A stretch of DNA of 64,000 bases from Alistipes sp. (lineage in GTDB: Bacteria; Bacteroidota; Bacteroidia; Bacteroidales; Rikenellaceae): NCBI GenBank assembly GCA_020026395.1, contig JAHHQM010000001.1, positions 186,001 through 250,000 of the forward strand, given 5' to 3'. The notes beneath the pieces were generated by a model that was given only the letters and a program-made list of their open reading frames with translations, was not told the DNA's origin and ran no database searches. Shown here piece after piece: positions 43,584 through 52,466 of the stretch (position 1 is the first letter of the stretch; each line of letters opens with the position of its first letter). The position numbers and the translations under genes were made by a program.

Positions 43584-44456
43584 ATGGTAAAGTCTATGAC
43601 GGGCTTCGGTAAGGCCGAAGTCGCTCTTACAAACAAGAAAATCACCGTGGAAATCCGCTCGCTCAACTCGAAGCAGCTGGATCTCAATATGCGTATCCCG
43701 GGTGTTTATCGTCAGGCCGAGGGCGATGTGCGCAACATTGTGTCGCGTACGTTGCTGCGCGGTAAGGTCGATCTGTTTGTGTCGGTCGAATCGACGGCTG
43801 TCTCAACGCCCGCTCATATTAATAAAGAGGTATTCCGCGAATATCTGCGTCAGATGAACGAGACGCTCACCTTTTCGGGAATCGATGCTTCGTACGATTC
43901 GATCGTGTCGTCGATCATGCGTATGCCCGATGTGGTGACCACCGAGCAGCCCGAAATCCCCGACGACGAAATCAAGGCGCTGTTGGACGCTACGCAGCGT
44001 GCCGTGGCCGCACTGGACGAATTCCGACAGCAGGAGGGTGCCGTACTGATCGCCGATCTGCTGCACCGCGTCGATCTGATCGAGGGGTACAAGGAGCAGG
44101 TCGTACCGTATGAGAAGCAGCGCGTGGAGACGATCCGTCAGCGCATTATGGACGGTCTGGAGAAACTCAAGGCCGATGTCGATAAGAACCGTCTGGAGCA
44201 GGAGATGATCTTCTATCTGGAGAAACTGGATATCACCGAGGAGAAGGTGCGTCTGAAGAACCACTGCAAGTATTTCCGCGATGTGGCTGCCGAAGAGGAG
44301 GCTCCGGGTCGCAAACTCGGATTCATCGCACAGGAGATGGGTCGTGAGATCAATACGCTGGGTTCGAAGGCCAACGAGTCGAACATCCAGATTCTGGTCG
44401 TCCGCATGAAGGACGAGCTGGAGAAGATTAAGGAACAGGTACTTAATATTTTGTAA
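43584..44456 (+). CDS. yicC: YicC family endoribonuclease-like protein
   Basis: 290 residues. It begins MVKSMTGFGKAEV, the invariant YicC start, and has VEIRSLNSKQLDLNMRIPG and the C-terminal DUF1732 block EEKVRLKNHCKYF, GRKLGFIAQEMGREINTLGS and IQILVVRMKDELEKIKEQVL. YicC proteins are Mg/Mn-dependent endoribonucleases, and in E. coli one acts with PNPase on the sRNA RyhB. Transcribed with gmk, 4 bases away, a conserved arrangement in many bacteria. The active-site acidic residues (GREIN, EEKV) are present, so it is probably active. Confidence 0.95.
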   Translation: MVKSMTGFGKAEVALTNKKITVEIRSLNSKQLDLNMRIPGVYRQAEGDVRNIVSRTLLRGKVDLFVSVESTAVSTPAHINKEVFREYLRQMNETLTFSGIDASYDSIVSSIMRMPDVVTTEQPEIPDDEIKALLDATQRAVAALDEFRQQEGAVLIADLLHRVDLIEGYKEQVVPYEKQRVETIRQRIMDGLEKLKADVDKNRLEQEMIFYLEKLDITEEKVRLKNHCKYFRDVAAEEEAPGRKLGFIAQEMGREINTLGSKANESNIQILVVRMKDELEKIKEQVLNIL

Positions 44457-44460
44457 TCCG

Positions 44461-45027
44461 ATGGGTAAAATTGTCATATTTTCGGCTCCGAGCGGATCGG
44501 GCAAGACCACGATCGTTCGCGAGTTGCTGAAGCGTTATCCCGACATGGAGTTTTCGGTGTCGGCCACCAGCCGCCAGCCGCGCGGCATCGAGAAGGACGG
44601 GGTGGATTACTACTTCCTCTCGGAGGAGGAGTTCCGCAAGGCCGTCGAGGAGGATCGTTTCGTGGAGTGGGAGGAGGTCTATAAAGGCACCTGCTACGGC
44701 ACACTGCGTTCGGAGATCGAACGCATCTGGGCAAAGGGAAACACCATCCTGTTCGATGTTGATGTCATGGGCGGTATGAACCTCAAACGCATCTTCGGCG
44801 AGAAGGCCTGCTCGATTTTCATCATGCCTCCTTCGGTCGAGGAACTGCGCCGTCGTCTGATCGGTCGCGGTACGGATGCCCCCGAGGTGATCGAAAAACG
44901 TGTCGCCAAGGCCGAATTCGAGATGACGAAAGCCCCCGCATTCGACCATGTCGTCATAAATGACGTGCTGGCGGATGCCGTAGCCGAAACCGTTGCAATC
45001 CTCGATAAATTTAAGGACGCGAAGTGA
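44461..45027 (+). CDS. gmk: Guanylate kinase
   Basis: 188 residues. The P-loop is SAPSGSGKTTIV, followed by the GMP-binding segment SVSATSRQPRGIEKDGVDYY and FVEWEEVYKGTCYGT, then DVDVMGGMNLKRIFG and the lid-region Arg cluster LRRRLIGRGTD. It phosphorylates GMP to GDP in nucleotide and c-di-GMP or ppGpp metabolism. It sits 4 bases after yicC, and its TGA overlaps the ATG of nadD (TGATG), so the three are translationally coupled. Confidence 0.98.
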   Translation: MGKIVIFSAPSGSGKTTIVRELLKRYPDMEFSVSATSRQPRGIEKDGVDYYFLSEEEFRKAVEEDRFVEWEEVYKGTCYGTLRSEIERIWAKGNTILFDVDVMGGMNLKRIFGEKACSIFIMPPSVEELRRRLIGRGTDAPEVIEKRVAKAEFEMTKAPAFDHVVINDVLADAVAETVAILDKFKDAK

Positions 45028-45842
45028 TGAAGAAACGCATGATGCTCTATTTCGGATCGTTCAACCCGATCCATAAGGGGCATGTCGCTTTGGCGGAGTA
45101 TGTCGTCGAAAAGGGGTTGTGCGACGAGGTGGCGCTGATCATCTCGCCCCAGAGTCCCTACAAGCAGTCGATGATGCTCGCCCCCGAAACCGATCGTTTC
45201 GAGATGGCGGAAATGGCCTGCAAGGCCTCGAAATATCCGGAGCAGATCCGACCCTCGGTGGTCGAATTCCTGCTGCCGCGACCTTCCTATACCATCGACA
45301 CGCTGAATTATCTGGAAGAGGTGTGCGGCAATCAGATGGAATTTTCGATCCTGATGGGTGCCGACCAGCTCGACCGTCTGGACGGATGGAAGGACTACGA
45401 GCGGATTTTGGAGTACCCGATCTGGGTCTATCCGCGAAAAGGGGAGTCGCTTCCCGACCGATTCCGCACGAAGATCCACCTTTTGGAGGATGCGCCCTTG
45501 CAGGATTTCTCTTCGACCGAGGTGCGCGGTTGTGTGGAACGCGGGGAGGATACTTCGCGTATGCTCTGCAAGGAGGTGGCCGATTACATCTCGAAGAAAG
45601 GCCTCTGGAGCATCTCGTCGCAGATCGTGGCGATCAATGCCCGTCTGGATTCCGAGCCCGACAACGTGGAACTGCTTCTGCAACGCGGTCAGCTCCATTA
45701 CCGCCGCAACGATTGGGGCGCGGCGCTTAACGACTTCAACAAGATTCTGAAGATTGATCCCCGACACCGTGAGGCGCACCAGTTTGTGGAATTGGTGCAG
45801 GAGATCCTTTCTTTTCGCTATAAAGATATTTATAATCCCTGA
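45027..45842 (+). CDS. nadD: Nicotinate-nucleotide adenylyltransferase with C-terminal TPR extension
   Basis: 271 residues from the ATG that overlaps the gmk stop. Residues 1-190 are a complete NadD: LYFGSFNPIHKGHVALAEYV with the GSFNPxHxGH nucleotide site, SPYKQS, FSILMGADQLDRLDGWKDYE and the FSSTEVRGCVERGED segment. It adenylylates nicotinate mononucleotide in NAD synthesis. After about residue 195 there is an added 70-residue tail: NARLDSEPDNVELLLQRGQL, HYRRNDWGAALNDFNKILKI, DPRHREAHQFVELVQEILSF, which is a tetratricopeptide-like pair of helices. Bacterial NadD is usually about 190-215 residues, so this is a fusion. A regulatory or complex-forming role of the tail is inference. Confidence 0.93.
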   Translation: MKKRMMLYFGSFNPIHKGHVALAEYVVEKGLCDEVALIISPQSPYKQSMMLAPETDRFEMAEMACKASKYPEQIRPSVVEFLLPRPSYTIDTLNYLEEVCGNQMEFSILMGADQLDRLDGWKDYERILEYPIWVYPRKGESLPDRFRTKIHLLEDAPLQDFSSTEVRGCVERGEDTSRMLCKEVADYISKKGLWSISSQIVAINARLDSEPDNVELLLQRGQLHYRRNDWGAALNDFNKILKIDPRHREAHQFVELVQEILSFRYKDIYNP

Positions 45843-45844
45843 AA

Positions 45845-46831
45845 ATGAATCGTTTAAGAATTGCTTTGCTCGCCGGAGGTGACTCTTCCGAGCGAGAAAT
45901 TGCGCTTCAGAGTGCCGCCCAGATCGAGGCCGCTCTGGATCACACCAAATACGACATTACGCTGGTCGATATCCACCATCGCGACTGGTTCTATACGGCT
46001 CCCGACGGACGTCGCTGGCCGCTGGACAAGAACGATTTCTCGATGACGGTCGACGGCGTGCGCCGCGAATTCGACTATGCACTGATCATCATCCACGGCA
46101 CGCCGGGCGAGAACGGTCGCCTGCAAGGTTACCTGGAGATGATGGACATCCCCTTCTCCTCGTGTTCGATGACATCGTCGGTGGTGACCTTCGACAAGTT
46201 TACCACCAAACGTACGCTGGAGGGTCGTGGCATCAACATGGCGCGAGAGATTTTTTTGCGCCGCGGGGAACAATATGATGCCCGCGAGATCGTTCAAAAG
46301 TTGGGTCTTCCCGTTTTTGTGAAACCCAATGCGAGCGGATCGTCGTTTGGTGTGACGCGTGTGACGAACGAGAAGGAAATTCCTGCCGCCGTCGAGGCTG
46401 CCCTGGCCGAGAGCGAGGACGTGCTGATCGAGGAGTGCATCACGGGTCGCGAGATGGCTTGCGGTGTGATGATCGCGGGCGGTAAGGAGTATGTATTCCC
46501 CGTGACGGAGATCGTCCCGAAGAACATCTTCTTCGACTACGAAGCGAAATATACGGCGGGTTGCTCGGATGAGATCACGCCGGCCGACATCACGGACGAG
46601 GTGCGCCGCGAGCTGAACCGCATGACGCTCGAAGCCTATAAAACATGCCGTTGCAAGGGCGTGGTGCGTGTCGATTTCATCGTGACCGAGGAAGGAAAAC
46701 CCTATTTCATCGAGTTGAACTCCATCCCCGGCATGAGCGGCGGAAGCATCGTTCCGAAGCAGGTGCGCACGATGGGCATGACGCTCGGTGAGTTGTACGA
46801 CATGATCATAGAGGATACGAAAAGAAAATGA
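45845..46831 (+). CDS. ddl: D-alanine--D-alanine ligase
   Basis: 328 residues, ATP-grasp fold. N-terminal GGDSSEREIALQSAAQIEAAL is the Ddl signature. It has HGTPGENGRLQGYLEMM, FVKPNASGSSFGVTRV for ATP binding and, at the end, VVRVDFIVTEEGKPYFIELN followed by SIPGMSGGSIVPKQVRTMGM with the metal-binding Glu and Asn. It makes the D-Ala-D-Ala dipeptide for peptidoglycan. The motif ELNSIPGMS varies slightly from the more common ExNTxPGMT, as in other Bacteroidetes. It is 2 bases after nadD, and its stop overlaps the next start (ATGA). Confidence 0.96.
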   Translation: MNRLRIALLAGGDSSEREIALQSAAQIEAALDHTKYDITLVDIHHRDWFYTAPDGRRWPLDKNDFSMTVDGVRREFDYALIIIHGTPGENGRLQGYLEMMDIPFSSCSMTSSVVTFDKFTTKRTLEGRGINMAREIFLRRGEQYDAREIVQKLGLPVFVKPNASGSSFGVTRVTNEKEIPAAVEAALAESEDVLIEECITGREMACGVMIAGGKEYVFPVTEIVPKNIFFDYEAKYTAGCSDEITPADITDEVRRELNRMTLEAYKTCRCKGVVRVDFIVTEEGKPYFIELNSIPGMSGGSIVPKQVRTMGMTLGELYDMIIEDTKRK

Positions 46832-47403
46832 TAGAAATAGACGACAAGATTGTGAGTCAGGATCTTCTTCGGGAGTGTTTCTGCTGCGACCTGGGCGCAT
46901 GTAAAGGGATTTGCTGCGTCGAGGGTAATGCGGGAGCACCGCTGGAAGAGGACGAAGTGGCCGTTCTCGAACGGGAATATCCCCATTACCGTCCCTACAT
47001 GACGGGCGAGGGGGTGGAAGCCGTCTCGGAGCAGGGGTTTGTGGTGTTGGACGAGGACGGAGATCTGACCACACCGTTGATCCATGATGCCGAGTGTGCT
47101 TTTTCCTATAAGGAGAACGGCTGCACGCTCTGCGCCATCGAACGTGCATACCGTGAGGGCAAAACCACGTTCAAAAAACCCATATCCTGCCATTTGTATC
47201 CGATTCGCCTGGTGAATTTTTCGAACGGGACGATCGGTCTGAACTATCACCGTTGGGATGTTTGTGACGGCGCCCGCAAGTGTGGTCGCAAATTGGGAAT
47301 CCCCGTTTACAAATCGCTCAAGGAGCCTATTATTCGTCGTTTCGGAGCCGAGTTTTACGAGGCTTTGGAGGCGGCCGAACAATATATCAAACAACAACAC
47401 TGA
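46828..47403 (+). CDS. DUF3109 family cysteine-rich protein
   Basis: 191 residues. Cysteines cluster at ECFCCDLGACKGICCVEGN near the N terminus and at CAFSYKENGCTLCAIER, PISCHLYPIRL and VCDGARKCGRKLG, a spacing expected of a metal- or Fe-S-binding protein of the DUF3109 family. Function unknown; the family is present in almost all Bacteroidetes. The ATG overlaps the ddl stop by 4 bases (ATGA), so it is translated together with ddl. No membrane segment or signal peptide, so cytoplasmic. Confidence 0.92.
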   Translation: MIEIDDKIVSQDLLRECFCCDLGACKGICCVEGNAGAPLEEDEVAVLEREYPHYRPYMTGEGVEAVSEQGFVVLDEDGDLTTPLIHDAECAFSYKENGCTLCAIERAYREGKTTFKKPISCHLYPIRLVNFSNGTIGLNYHRWDVCDGARKCGRKLGIPVYKSLKEPIIRRFGAEFYEALEAAEQYIKQQH

Positions 47404-47426
47404 CACAACACAAACTGATCCAAAAG

Positions 47427-48626
47427 ATGTTAAGAAAGACCCTGCTGGTTTTCGCGGCAATGGCCCTGATGTGCAATGCGGCCTCGGCGAATATGAGCCA
47501 GAAAAAGAAGAAGCGTTCCAAGAAACACCACAAGACCGAACAGGTCACGCCCGCACCCGAAAAGACCACTTGTATGGAGCCTCAGCCCGCACCGACGCCC
47601 GCACCCGCAGAGTCGGTATGCCCCGAGCCCGAACCTGCTCCCGTTGATCCGAAGGCGGCACTTCCCCGTACGCCCGAACAGATTGCGGCCGATTCGATTG
47701 CCGATCTGAAGGAGCGCCTTCGTCCCTGTAAGATCCAATCGACATTCGATACGAATGGTTTGTGTGTGATCGATACCCTCGAGTCGGGTAACGATGCCGT
47801 GCAGGTGGTGCTTTTCAGCAACAATACCTGGAAATATGTCCGCAACCGCGAAATCCCGAAGGACAGCACGATTTTCGTGAAGTATTGGGATACGACCAAA
47901 CTCCTGCCCTATGAGCACGCCCACACGACGATGCCCAATTCGGTGGTGATTGATCTGGTCGATTCGCTCAATTGCTACCATTGTCCCTATCAGGGTGGGG
48001 TGAACCCCCGTGGTCGTTACGGCCTGCGTCGCGGTCGTCCGCATCAGGGCGTCGATCTGCCGCTGAAGATGGGCGATCCCGTTTATGCCACGTTCTCGGG
48101 TCGCGTGCGTATCTCGGCCTACAATAGAGGCGGTTATGGTAACCTGGTGATCATCCGTCACGACAACGGCCTTGAAACCTACTACGGTCACTTGTCGGAG
48201 CGTATGGTCGAACCCAATCAGTGGGTCGAGGCCGGACAGGTCATCGGTCTGGGTGGTTCGACGGGTCGTTCGACGGGTCCGCACCTCCACTTCGAAATCC
48301 GTTACTACGGTCAGTCGTTCGATCCCGAGCGTCTGATCGACTTCAAGAACGGAACGCTGTGCCGTGAGACCTTCCTTTTGAAGAAATCGTTTTTCAGCAT
48401 CTATTCCAAGGCCGGACAGGATTTCGAGGACGAGATCTCCAATCAGGAGCAGGACAAAAAGGAGGCTGCCGAACGTGCCGCACGCCGTTATCATACGATC
48501 CGTCATGGCGATACGCTCGGTCATCTGGCTGCCAAATACCATACGACCGTGACGAATATCTGCCGTATGAACAACATCAAGACGACGACGATTCTTCGTC
48601 TGGGTCGCAAGCTCCGAGTTCGCTAA
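47427..48626 (+). CDS. M23 peptidase with C-terminal LysM domain
   Basis: The frame is open from 47280, but MLRKTLLVFAAMALMCNAAS at 47427 is the natural start with a signal peptide; it gives 399 residues. After a Lys-rich stretch and a Pro/Ala-rich linker (TPAPEKTTCMEPQPAPTPAP) come a mixed domain (about 90-190) and the lysostaphin-type M23 domain (about 195-310) with zinc ligands in GRPHQGVDLPL and GPHLHFEI and the GGYGNLVIIRHDNGLETYYG segment. A LysM module closes the chain (YHTIRHGDTLGHLAAKYHTT). It should cleave or bind peptidoglycan in the periplasm, in line with the neighbouring ddl. Terminator follows. Confidence 0.93.
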   Translation: MLRKTLLVFAAMALMCNAASANMSQKKKKRSKKHHKTEQVTPAPEKTTCMEPQPAPTPAPAESVCPEPEPAPVDPKAALPRTPEQIAADSIADLKERLRPCKIQSTFDTNGLCVIDTLESGNDAVQVVLFSNNTWKYVRNREIPKDSTIFVKYWDTTKLLPYEHAHTTMPNSVVIDLVDSLNCYHCPYQGGVNPRGRYGLRRGRPHQGVDLPLKMGDPVYATFSGRVRISAYNRGGYGNLVIIRHDNGLETYYGHLSERMVEPNQWVEAGQVIGLGGSTGRSTGPHLHFEIRYYGQSFDPERLIDFKNGTLCRETFLLKKSFFSIYSKAGQDFEDEISNQEQDKKEAAERAARRYHTIRHGDTLGHLAAKYHTTVTNICRMNNIKTTTILRLGRKLRVR

Positions 48627-48647
48627 ACACCCCGAAAAAAAGGCTTT

Positions 48648-48684
48648 AAGCGGTGAAACCACACAGGTTTCACCGCTTTTTTTA
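48648..48684 (+). terminator. Terminator after the M23 peptidase gene
   Basis: AAGCGGTGAAACC (48648-48660) pairs with GGTTTCACCGCTT (48666-48678), followed by seven T residues. Confidence 0.93.
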
Positions 48685-48774
48685 CATTTGTGGGTAGGCT
48701 ACCTATATTTGGGTAAATCGGCCTGCGGAGGTAAGAAAACTTCGTCGGGGCTTCTTTTATCCGCGGTTTTTTAT

Positions 48775-48782
48775 TAATTTTG
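48775..48782 (+). promoter_or_regulatory. -7 element of pepD
   Basis: TAATTTTG matches TAnnTTTG and lies 38 bases upstream of the start. A second candidate, TATATTTG at 48704-48711, lies further upstream with a TTTG only 13 bases before it. Confidence 0.5.
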
Positions 48783-48819
48783 AGGATGTGAAAATAGAAT
48801 CCAAAACAACTATAAAATT

Positions 48820-50274
48820 ATGTCGGAAATAACCAAATTGAAACCGAGCCTGGTATGGGAGCAGTTTGATTCCATTACCAAGGTACCCCGTCCTTCGAAA
48901 CGTGAGGGTAAAATCATTGAGTTTTTGGTGGAATTCGCCAAGAAACACAACTTCGAATATAAGAAAGATGCAACGGGTAACGTCGTGATGCGCGTACCCG
49001 CCACTCCCGGCTACGAGAACCGTCCTACGGTGATCCTTCAGTCGCATATGGATATGGTGTGCGAGAAGAATTCCGACGTGGAGTTCGACTTCGACAACGA
49101 CCCGATCCAACCCCGCATCGACGGCGAGTGGGTGAAGGCCTGCGGTACGACGCTGGGTGCCGATGACGGTATCGGTATGGCCGCTCAGATGGCTGTGCTG
49201 CTCGATCCCAACCTCAAGCACGGACCTGTTGAGGCACTCTTCACGATCGACGAGGAGACGGGTCTTACGGGTGCTTTCGGACTGGGCGAAGGCATGCTGA
49301 CGGGTAAATACCTCCTGAACCTCGACTCGGAAGACGAGGGCGAATTGTTCATCGGTTGCGCAGGCGGTATCGACACAGTGGCTACGTTCCATGCCCAGAA
49401 GGAGGCCGCTCCCGCAGGATATGTTTGGATGCGTGCCGGCGTGTCGGATCTGTTGGGCGGTCACTCGGGTGATGACATCAACAAGGGGCACGGCAACTCA
49501 AACAAGATCATTGCCCGTTTCCTGTGGATGGCCATGCAGCAGAGCGATCTGCGTCTGAACAACTTCGCAGGCGGTAACCTGCGTAACGCCATCCCGCGTG
49601 AGGCGCATGCCATCTTCGGTGTACCCGCCGCCGACAAGGAGAAGATCCAGAAACTCTTCGAGCAGTTTGCCGAGGATGTGAAGGGCGAATTGCAGTTCAC
49701 CGAGCCGAATATCAAGATGGCCATCGCCGAGGTGGAGACGCCCGCCGAGGTGATCGACGCCAAGACCCAGAAGGGCTTGATCTACGCTTTGGTCGGTGTG
49801 ACCAACGCCGTTGTCGAAATGTCGTTCGCCGTTCCCGGACTGGTGGAGACTTCGACCAACCTTGCATCGGTTAAGTTCATGGAGGATAACTCGATCGTCG
49901 TAACCCTGTCGCAGCGTTCGTCGGTGGAGAGCTCCAAGGATTATGTCGCCCAGATGGTGGAGTCGGTATTCGTATTGGCAGGTGCCGAGGTCGTTCACTC
50001 GGAGGGTTATCCCGGATGGGCTCCCAACCCCAATTCGAAACTGCTGGAGGTTGCCGTTAAGGCCTACAAGGATTTGTTCCACACCGAACCCAAGGTGCGT
50101 GCCATCCACGCAGGTTTGGAGTGTGGCCTGTTCCTCGTGAAGTATCCTCACCTGGAGATGGTATCGTTCGGCCCGACGTTGCGCGGCGTTCACTCGCCCG
50201 ACGAGCGTCTGGAGATTGCCACCGTGCAGAAGTTCTGGGATCTGCTGGCCGAAATTCTGGAGAAGATTGATTAA
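48820..50274 (+). CDS. pepD: Aminoacyl-histidine dipeptidase (M20 family)
   Basis: 484 residues, the normal PepD length. Metal and catalytic motifs are in order: ILQSHMDMVCEKN (His and Asp), TTLGADDGIGMA (bridging Asp), FTIDEETGLTGAFGL (Glu-Glu pair), LNLDSEDEGELFIGCAGG, LLGGHSGDDINKGHGN and the C-terminal HAGLECGLF with Glu/His. The lid (dimerisation) domain lies about 190-390. It hydrolyses Xaa-His and many other dipeptides in the cytoplasm, which fits the S9B peptidase encoded earlier in the window. Convergent with the following membrane protein gene; both share a strong terminator. Confidence 0.96.
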   Translation: MSEITKLKPSLVWEQFDSITKVPRPSKREGKIIEFLVEFAKKHNFEYKKDATGNVVMRVPATPGYENRPTVILQSHMDMVCEKNSDVEFDFDNDPIQPRIDGEWVKACGTTLGADDGIGMAAQMAVLLDPNLKHGPVEALFTIDEETGLTGAFGLGEGMLTGKYLLNLDSEDEGELFIGCAGGIDTVATFHAQKEAAPAGYVWMRAGVSDLLGGHSGDDINKGHGNSNKIIARFLWMAMQQSDLRLNNFAGGNLRNAIPREAHAIFGVPAADKEKIQKLFEQFAEDVKGELQFTEPNIKMAIAEVETPAEVIDAKTQKGLIYALVGVTNAVVEMSFAVPGLVETSTNLASVKFMEDNSIVVTLSQRSSVESSKDYVAQMVESVFVLAGAEVVHSEGYPGWAPNPNSKLLEVAVKAYKDLFHTEPKVRAIHAGLECGLFLVKYPHLEMVSFGPTLRGVHSPDERLEIATVQKFWDLLAEILEKID

Positions 50275-50291
50275 GAGATTGCCCGATATAA

Positions 50292-50330
50292 AGAATCGCC
50301 CGAAAACATTGCGGTTTCGGGCGATTTTAT
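50292..50330. terminator. Bidirectional terminator between pepD and the Gate-domain gene
   Basis: AATCGCCCGAAA (50294-50305) pairs with TTTCGGGCGATT (50315-50326). A T-rich tail follows on the plus strand, and AT-rich sequence flanks both sides. Confidence 0.85.
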
Positions 50331-50347
50331 TTTGTAGGGGAGGCCAA

Positions 50348-51499
50348 TTAGAAGATCAACTCAAAGAGTACGTAGAGCCAGTGTGCGGCGAAACCTGCCA
50401 GGAAACCACCGATCGTGTGGGCGAGGATGGCTTTCGAAATCAGCTCGCGGTGATTCAGAATATCGAGCATGGCGGCGTGGGTACTCAAGAAACCGCTCCA
50501 GCACATACCCATGGCGGTGAATACGGCGATCACGTTGTTGTCGATGATGCCCTGCTCGATGAATTTCGGGATCAGACCCAGAGCGGCACCTACGGCACCG
50601 AGCGACGTGATCGGGAAGGCGATCAGCTCGGGCGAATCGAATCCGAACAGCCAGTGCATGGCAAATCCGAGGTTCTCGGCCAGATGGGCGAGGATGGGCA
50701 CACCTTCGTATGCACCACCGCTGTAACCGCCCTCGGGAGCGCCGAAGGTCATCATCATGACGAATGTCGAGATGATCAATACACCGGGAATGATCGACAT
50801 ACCGATTTCTACACCCGACTTACCACCGTCGAGGATCGAGTTCAGGAAGCGTAAAAAAACTCCATCCTGATGGCACTCCTCTTCCGTGGACACGTGCTCC
50901 GGTTCTTCGACCGTGATGTCGTTGTCCATCTGGGGATAGTCCTTCAGGATGAAGCGTTGCATGAGGCGCGTCGAGATGATACTGCCGATGACGGCGCCGA
51001 TAAATCCGACCAGACCGCCCGACATGAATCCCTGCGAGATCATGAACAGGATGACGATCAGACCCATACCGAATGCCGTACCGAAGTTGGTCAGCGAGAC
51101 GAGCTGGTATTTTTTGAAGTATTGGGCGAAATGTTTGTCTTTCGAGAGGGTGATGATGGCGGGGTTATCCGACAGGAAGGTGAGAATGCTGCCCAGCGCA
51201 GCGGCACCCGGAAGGTTGTAGAGGGGTTTCATCAGGGGGCGTAACATACGCTCGACCATGCGGACAACGCCGAATTCGACCAGTACGTTGCCCAGTGCAC
51301 CCGAAAGTACCGTGATGGCCATAATATAGAAAACGGTCTCCAGCAACAGATGGTAGGAGGTTTGCATCACGGTGTTCAGCATATTGCCGGCGCCCATCTT
51401 GCACCCGAGATATACAAAGATCAGAATGATGGAGAGCAGGAAAACGCCTGCTTTAATGCGTTCTACGGTCGCCGAGCGACCCGACTTGTGTGGTGTCAT
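50348..51499 (-). CDS. Gate-domain (nucleoside-recognition) membrane protein
   Basis: 383 residues with about eight to ten hydrophobic helices. Two Gate-type repeats show the family pattern: VLSGALGNVLVEFGVVRMVE with LSDNPAIITLSKDK in the first half, and VFTAMGMCWSGFLSTHAAML in the second. A charged cytoplasmic loop (EEPEHVSTEEECHQDG) separates the halves. It resembles the CD0519/CD1768-type membrane proteins annotated as nucleoside-recognition or transporter-like; substrate unknown. Two overlapping -7 boxes lie upstream on the minus strand. Probably monocistronic. Confidence 0.75.
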   Translation of the reverse strand: MTPHKSGRSATVERIKAGVFLLSIILIFVYLGCKMGAGNMLNTVMQTSYHLLLETVFYIMAITVLSGALGNVLVEFGVVRMVERMLRPLMKPLYNLPGAAALGSILTFLSDNPAIITLSKDKHFAQYFKKYQLVSLTNFGTAFGMGLIVILFMISQGFMSGGLVGFIGAVIGSIISTRLMQRFILKDYPQMDNDITVEEPEHVSTEEECHQDGVFLRFLNSILDGGKSGVEIGMSIIPGVLIISTFVMMMTFGAPEGGYSGGAYEGVPILAHLAENLGFAMHWLFGFDSPELIAFPITSLGAVGAALGLIPKFIEQGIIDNNVIAVFTAMGMCWSGFLSTHAAMLDILNHRELISKAILAHTIGGFLAGFAAHWLYVLFELIF

Positions 51500-51582
51500 G
51501 ACTTAGGTTTAAGGTTCTTAACTCGTATTTAGGTTTTTGTGGTTTGTTCTTTAAAATATCTTGAATTTCACGGGTTGCTATA

Positions 51583-51599
51583 CAAATTTAACAAAATTA
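51583..51599 (-). promoter_or_regulatory. Two overlapping -7 elements of the Gate-domain gene
   Basis: Minus strand TAATTTTG (51599-51592) and TAAATTTG (51590-51583) both match TAnnTTTG, about 85-100 bases upstream of the start. No convincing -33. Confidence 0.4.
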
Positions 51600-51649
51600 A
51601 TCGAGTTTGAAAATAAAATCGGAATTATTATCCCGCTTTCGGGAACATA

Positions 51650-51677
51650 AAAAAAGGCCGACCCGAAGGTCAGCCTT
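51650..51677 (-). terminator. Terminator after the fimbrillin-like pair
   Basis: Minus strand AAGGCTGACC pairs with GGTCGGCCTT around a TTCG loop and is followed by a T-run, about 25 bases after the stop at 51700. Confidence 0.85.
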
Positions 51678-51699
51678 TCCGTGTTTTAAGAAATAAGTC

Positions 51700-52446
51700 T
51701 TACTGAATGTTGAAGGTCTTGTATTCGCCCTTACCTGCGGCCGTAGCCGTGAACGAAAAGAGTTCGGGCTCGGCAGCCTTGAACGAACCCCTCAGATCGA
51801 GCGATGCGCCGGGCTTAACCAGCAGGCGGAAACCTTCGGCCGTCTGGAAGGGGTTGATCTCCTCGAAGGTGATGTCCTTTGCATTGGCGGGCAGTTTGAA
51901 GAGCATCAGCGACATCTGGTGAGCCATCTTGAACGAAAGAACCGTCCGGTTCAATTCGCCCGTGGCAACCATCAGGTCGGCACCCGTGTAGAGTACCTGT
52001 GCCTGCTGCTCAACGGCGGGATTCCATGTGGCTATCTTCTTCGAGAAGAACTCCTCGGCCGTCGCAGCCGTGGCGTTTACATCCTCCAGACGATCGGTGT
52101 AGGGGTAGTAGGCGAAGTACTTGGCGTCGGCGGGAAGCTCCACCTTGTCGTTGATCCAGGCAACCTTGCCGTTTGCGGCCTCGGCCTTGAAGAGGGCGTT
52201 CTCTACGACAACGGCGCCGTCTTTTACGGCGTAGATGCCGATGCGGTCACCCGTTACAAAGCGGGTTGCAAAACCCTGCTCCTCGGTACGGGTCTCGGCC
52301 GAAACGTAACCCGAATCGCGTACGTCGATCGAAAGCGATGCGGCGGGAGTTTCGGGTTCGATGCCTTCGGCCTCATCTTTCGAGCAGGCCGTGAAAAGAA
52401 GTGCTGCGGATGCCAGTGCGGCTACCAATATTTTATTGATGTTCAT
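51700..52446 (-). CDS. Fimbrillin-family (Mfa-like) lipoprotein
   Basis: 248 residues. The lipobox LFTAC is followed by SKDEAEGIEPE, an acidic surface-type signal. The body begins ASLSIDVRDSGYVSAETRTE, then FATRFVTGDRIGIYAVKDGA, AKYFAYYPYTDRL and LMVATGELNRTVLSFKMAHQ, the pattern of the fimbrillin/Mfa_like_1 family seen in Bacteroides pili and surface lipoproteins. At 248 residues it is shorter than most family members, which often carry two transthyretin-like domains; the second domain appears abbreviated (about 180-248). It follows another fimbrillin-like gene by 20 bases and probably shares its transcript. Whether it builds a pilus tip or anchor cannot be told. Confidence 0.78.
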   Translation of the reverse strand: MNINKILVAALASAALLFTACSKDEAEGIEPETPAASLSIDVRDSGYVSAETRTEEQGFATRFVTGDRIGIYAVKDGAVVVENALFKAEAANGKVAWINDKVELPADAKYFAYYPYTDRLEDVNATAATAEEFFSKKIATWNPAVEQQAQVLYTGADLMVATGELNRTVLSFKMAHQMSLMLFKLPANAKDITFEEINPFQTAEGFRLLVKPGASLDLRGSFKAAEPELFSFTATAAGKGEYKTFNIQ

Positions 52447-52466
52447 TTTTTAAGTTGTTTCGTAGG

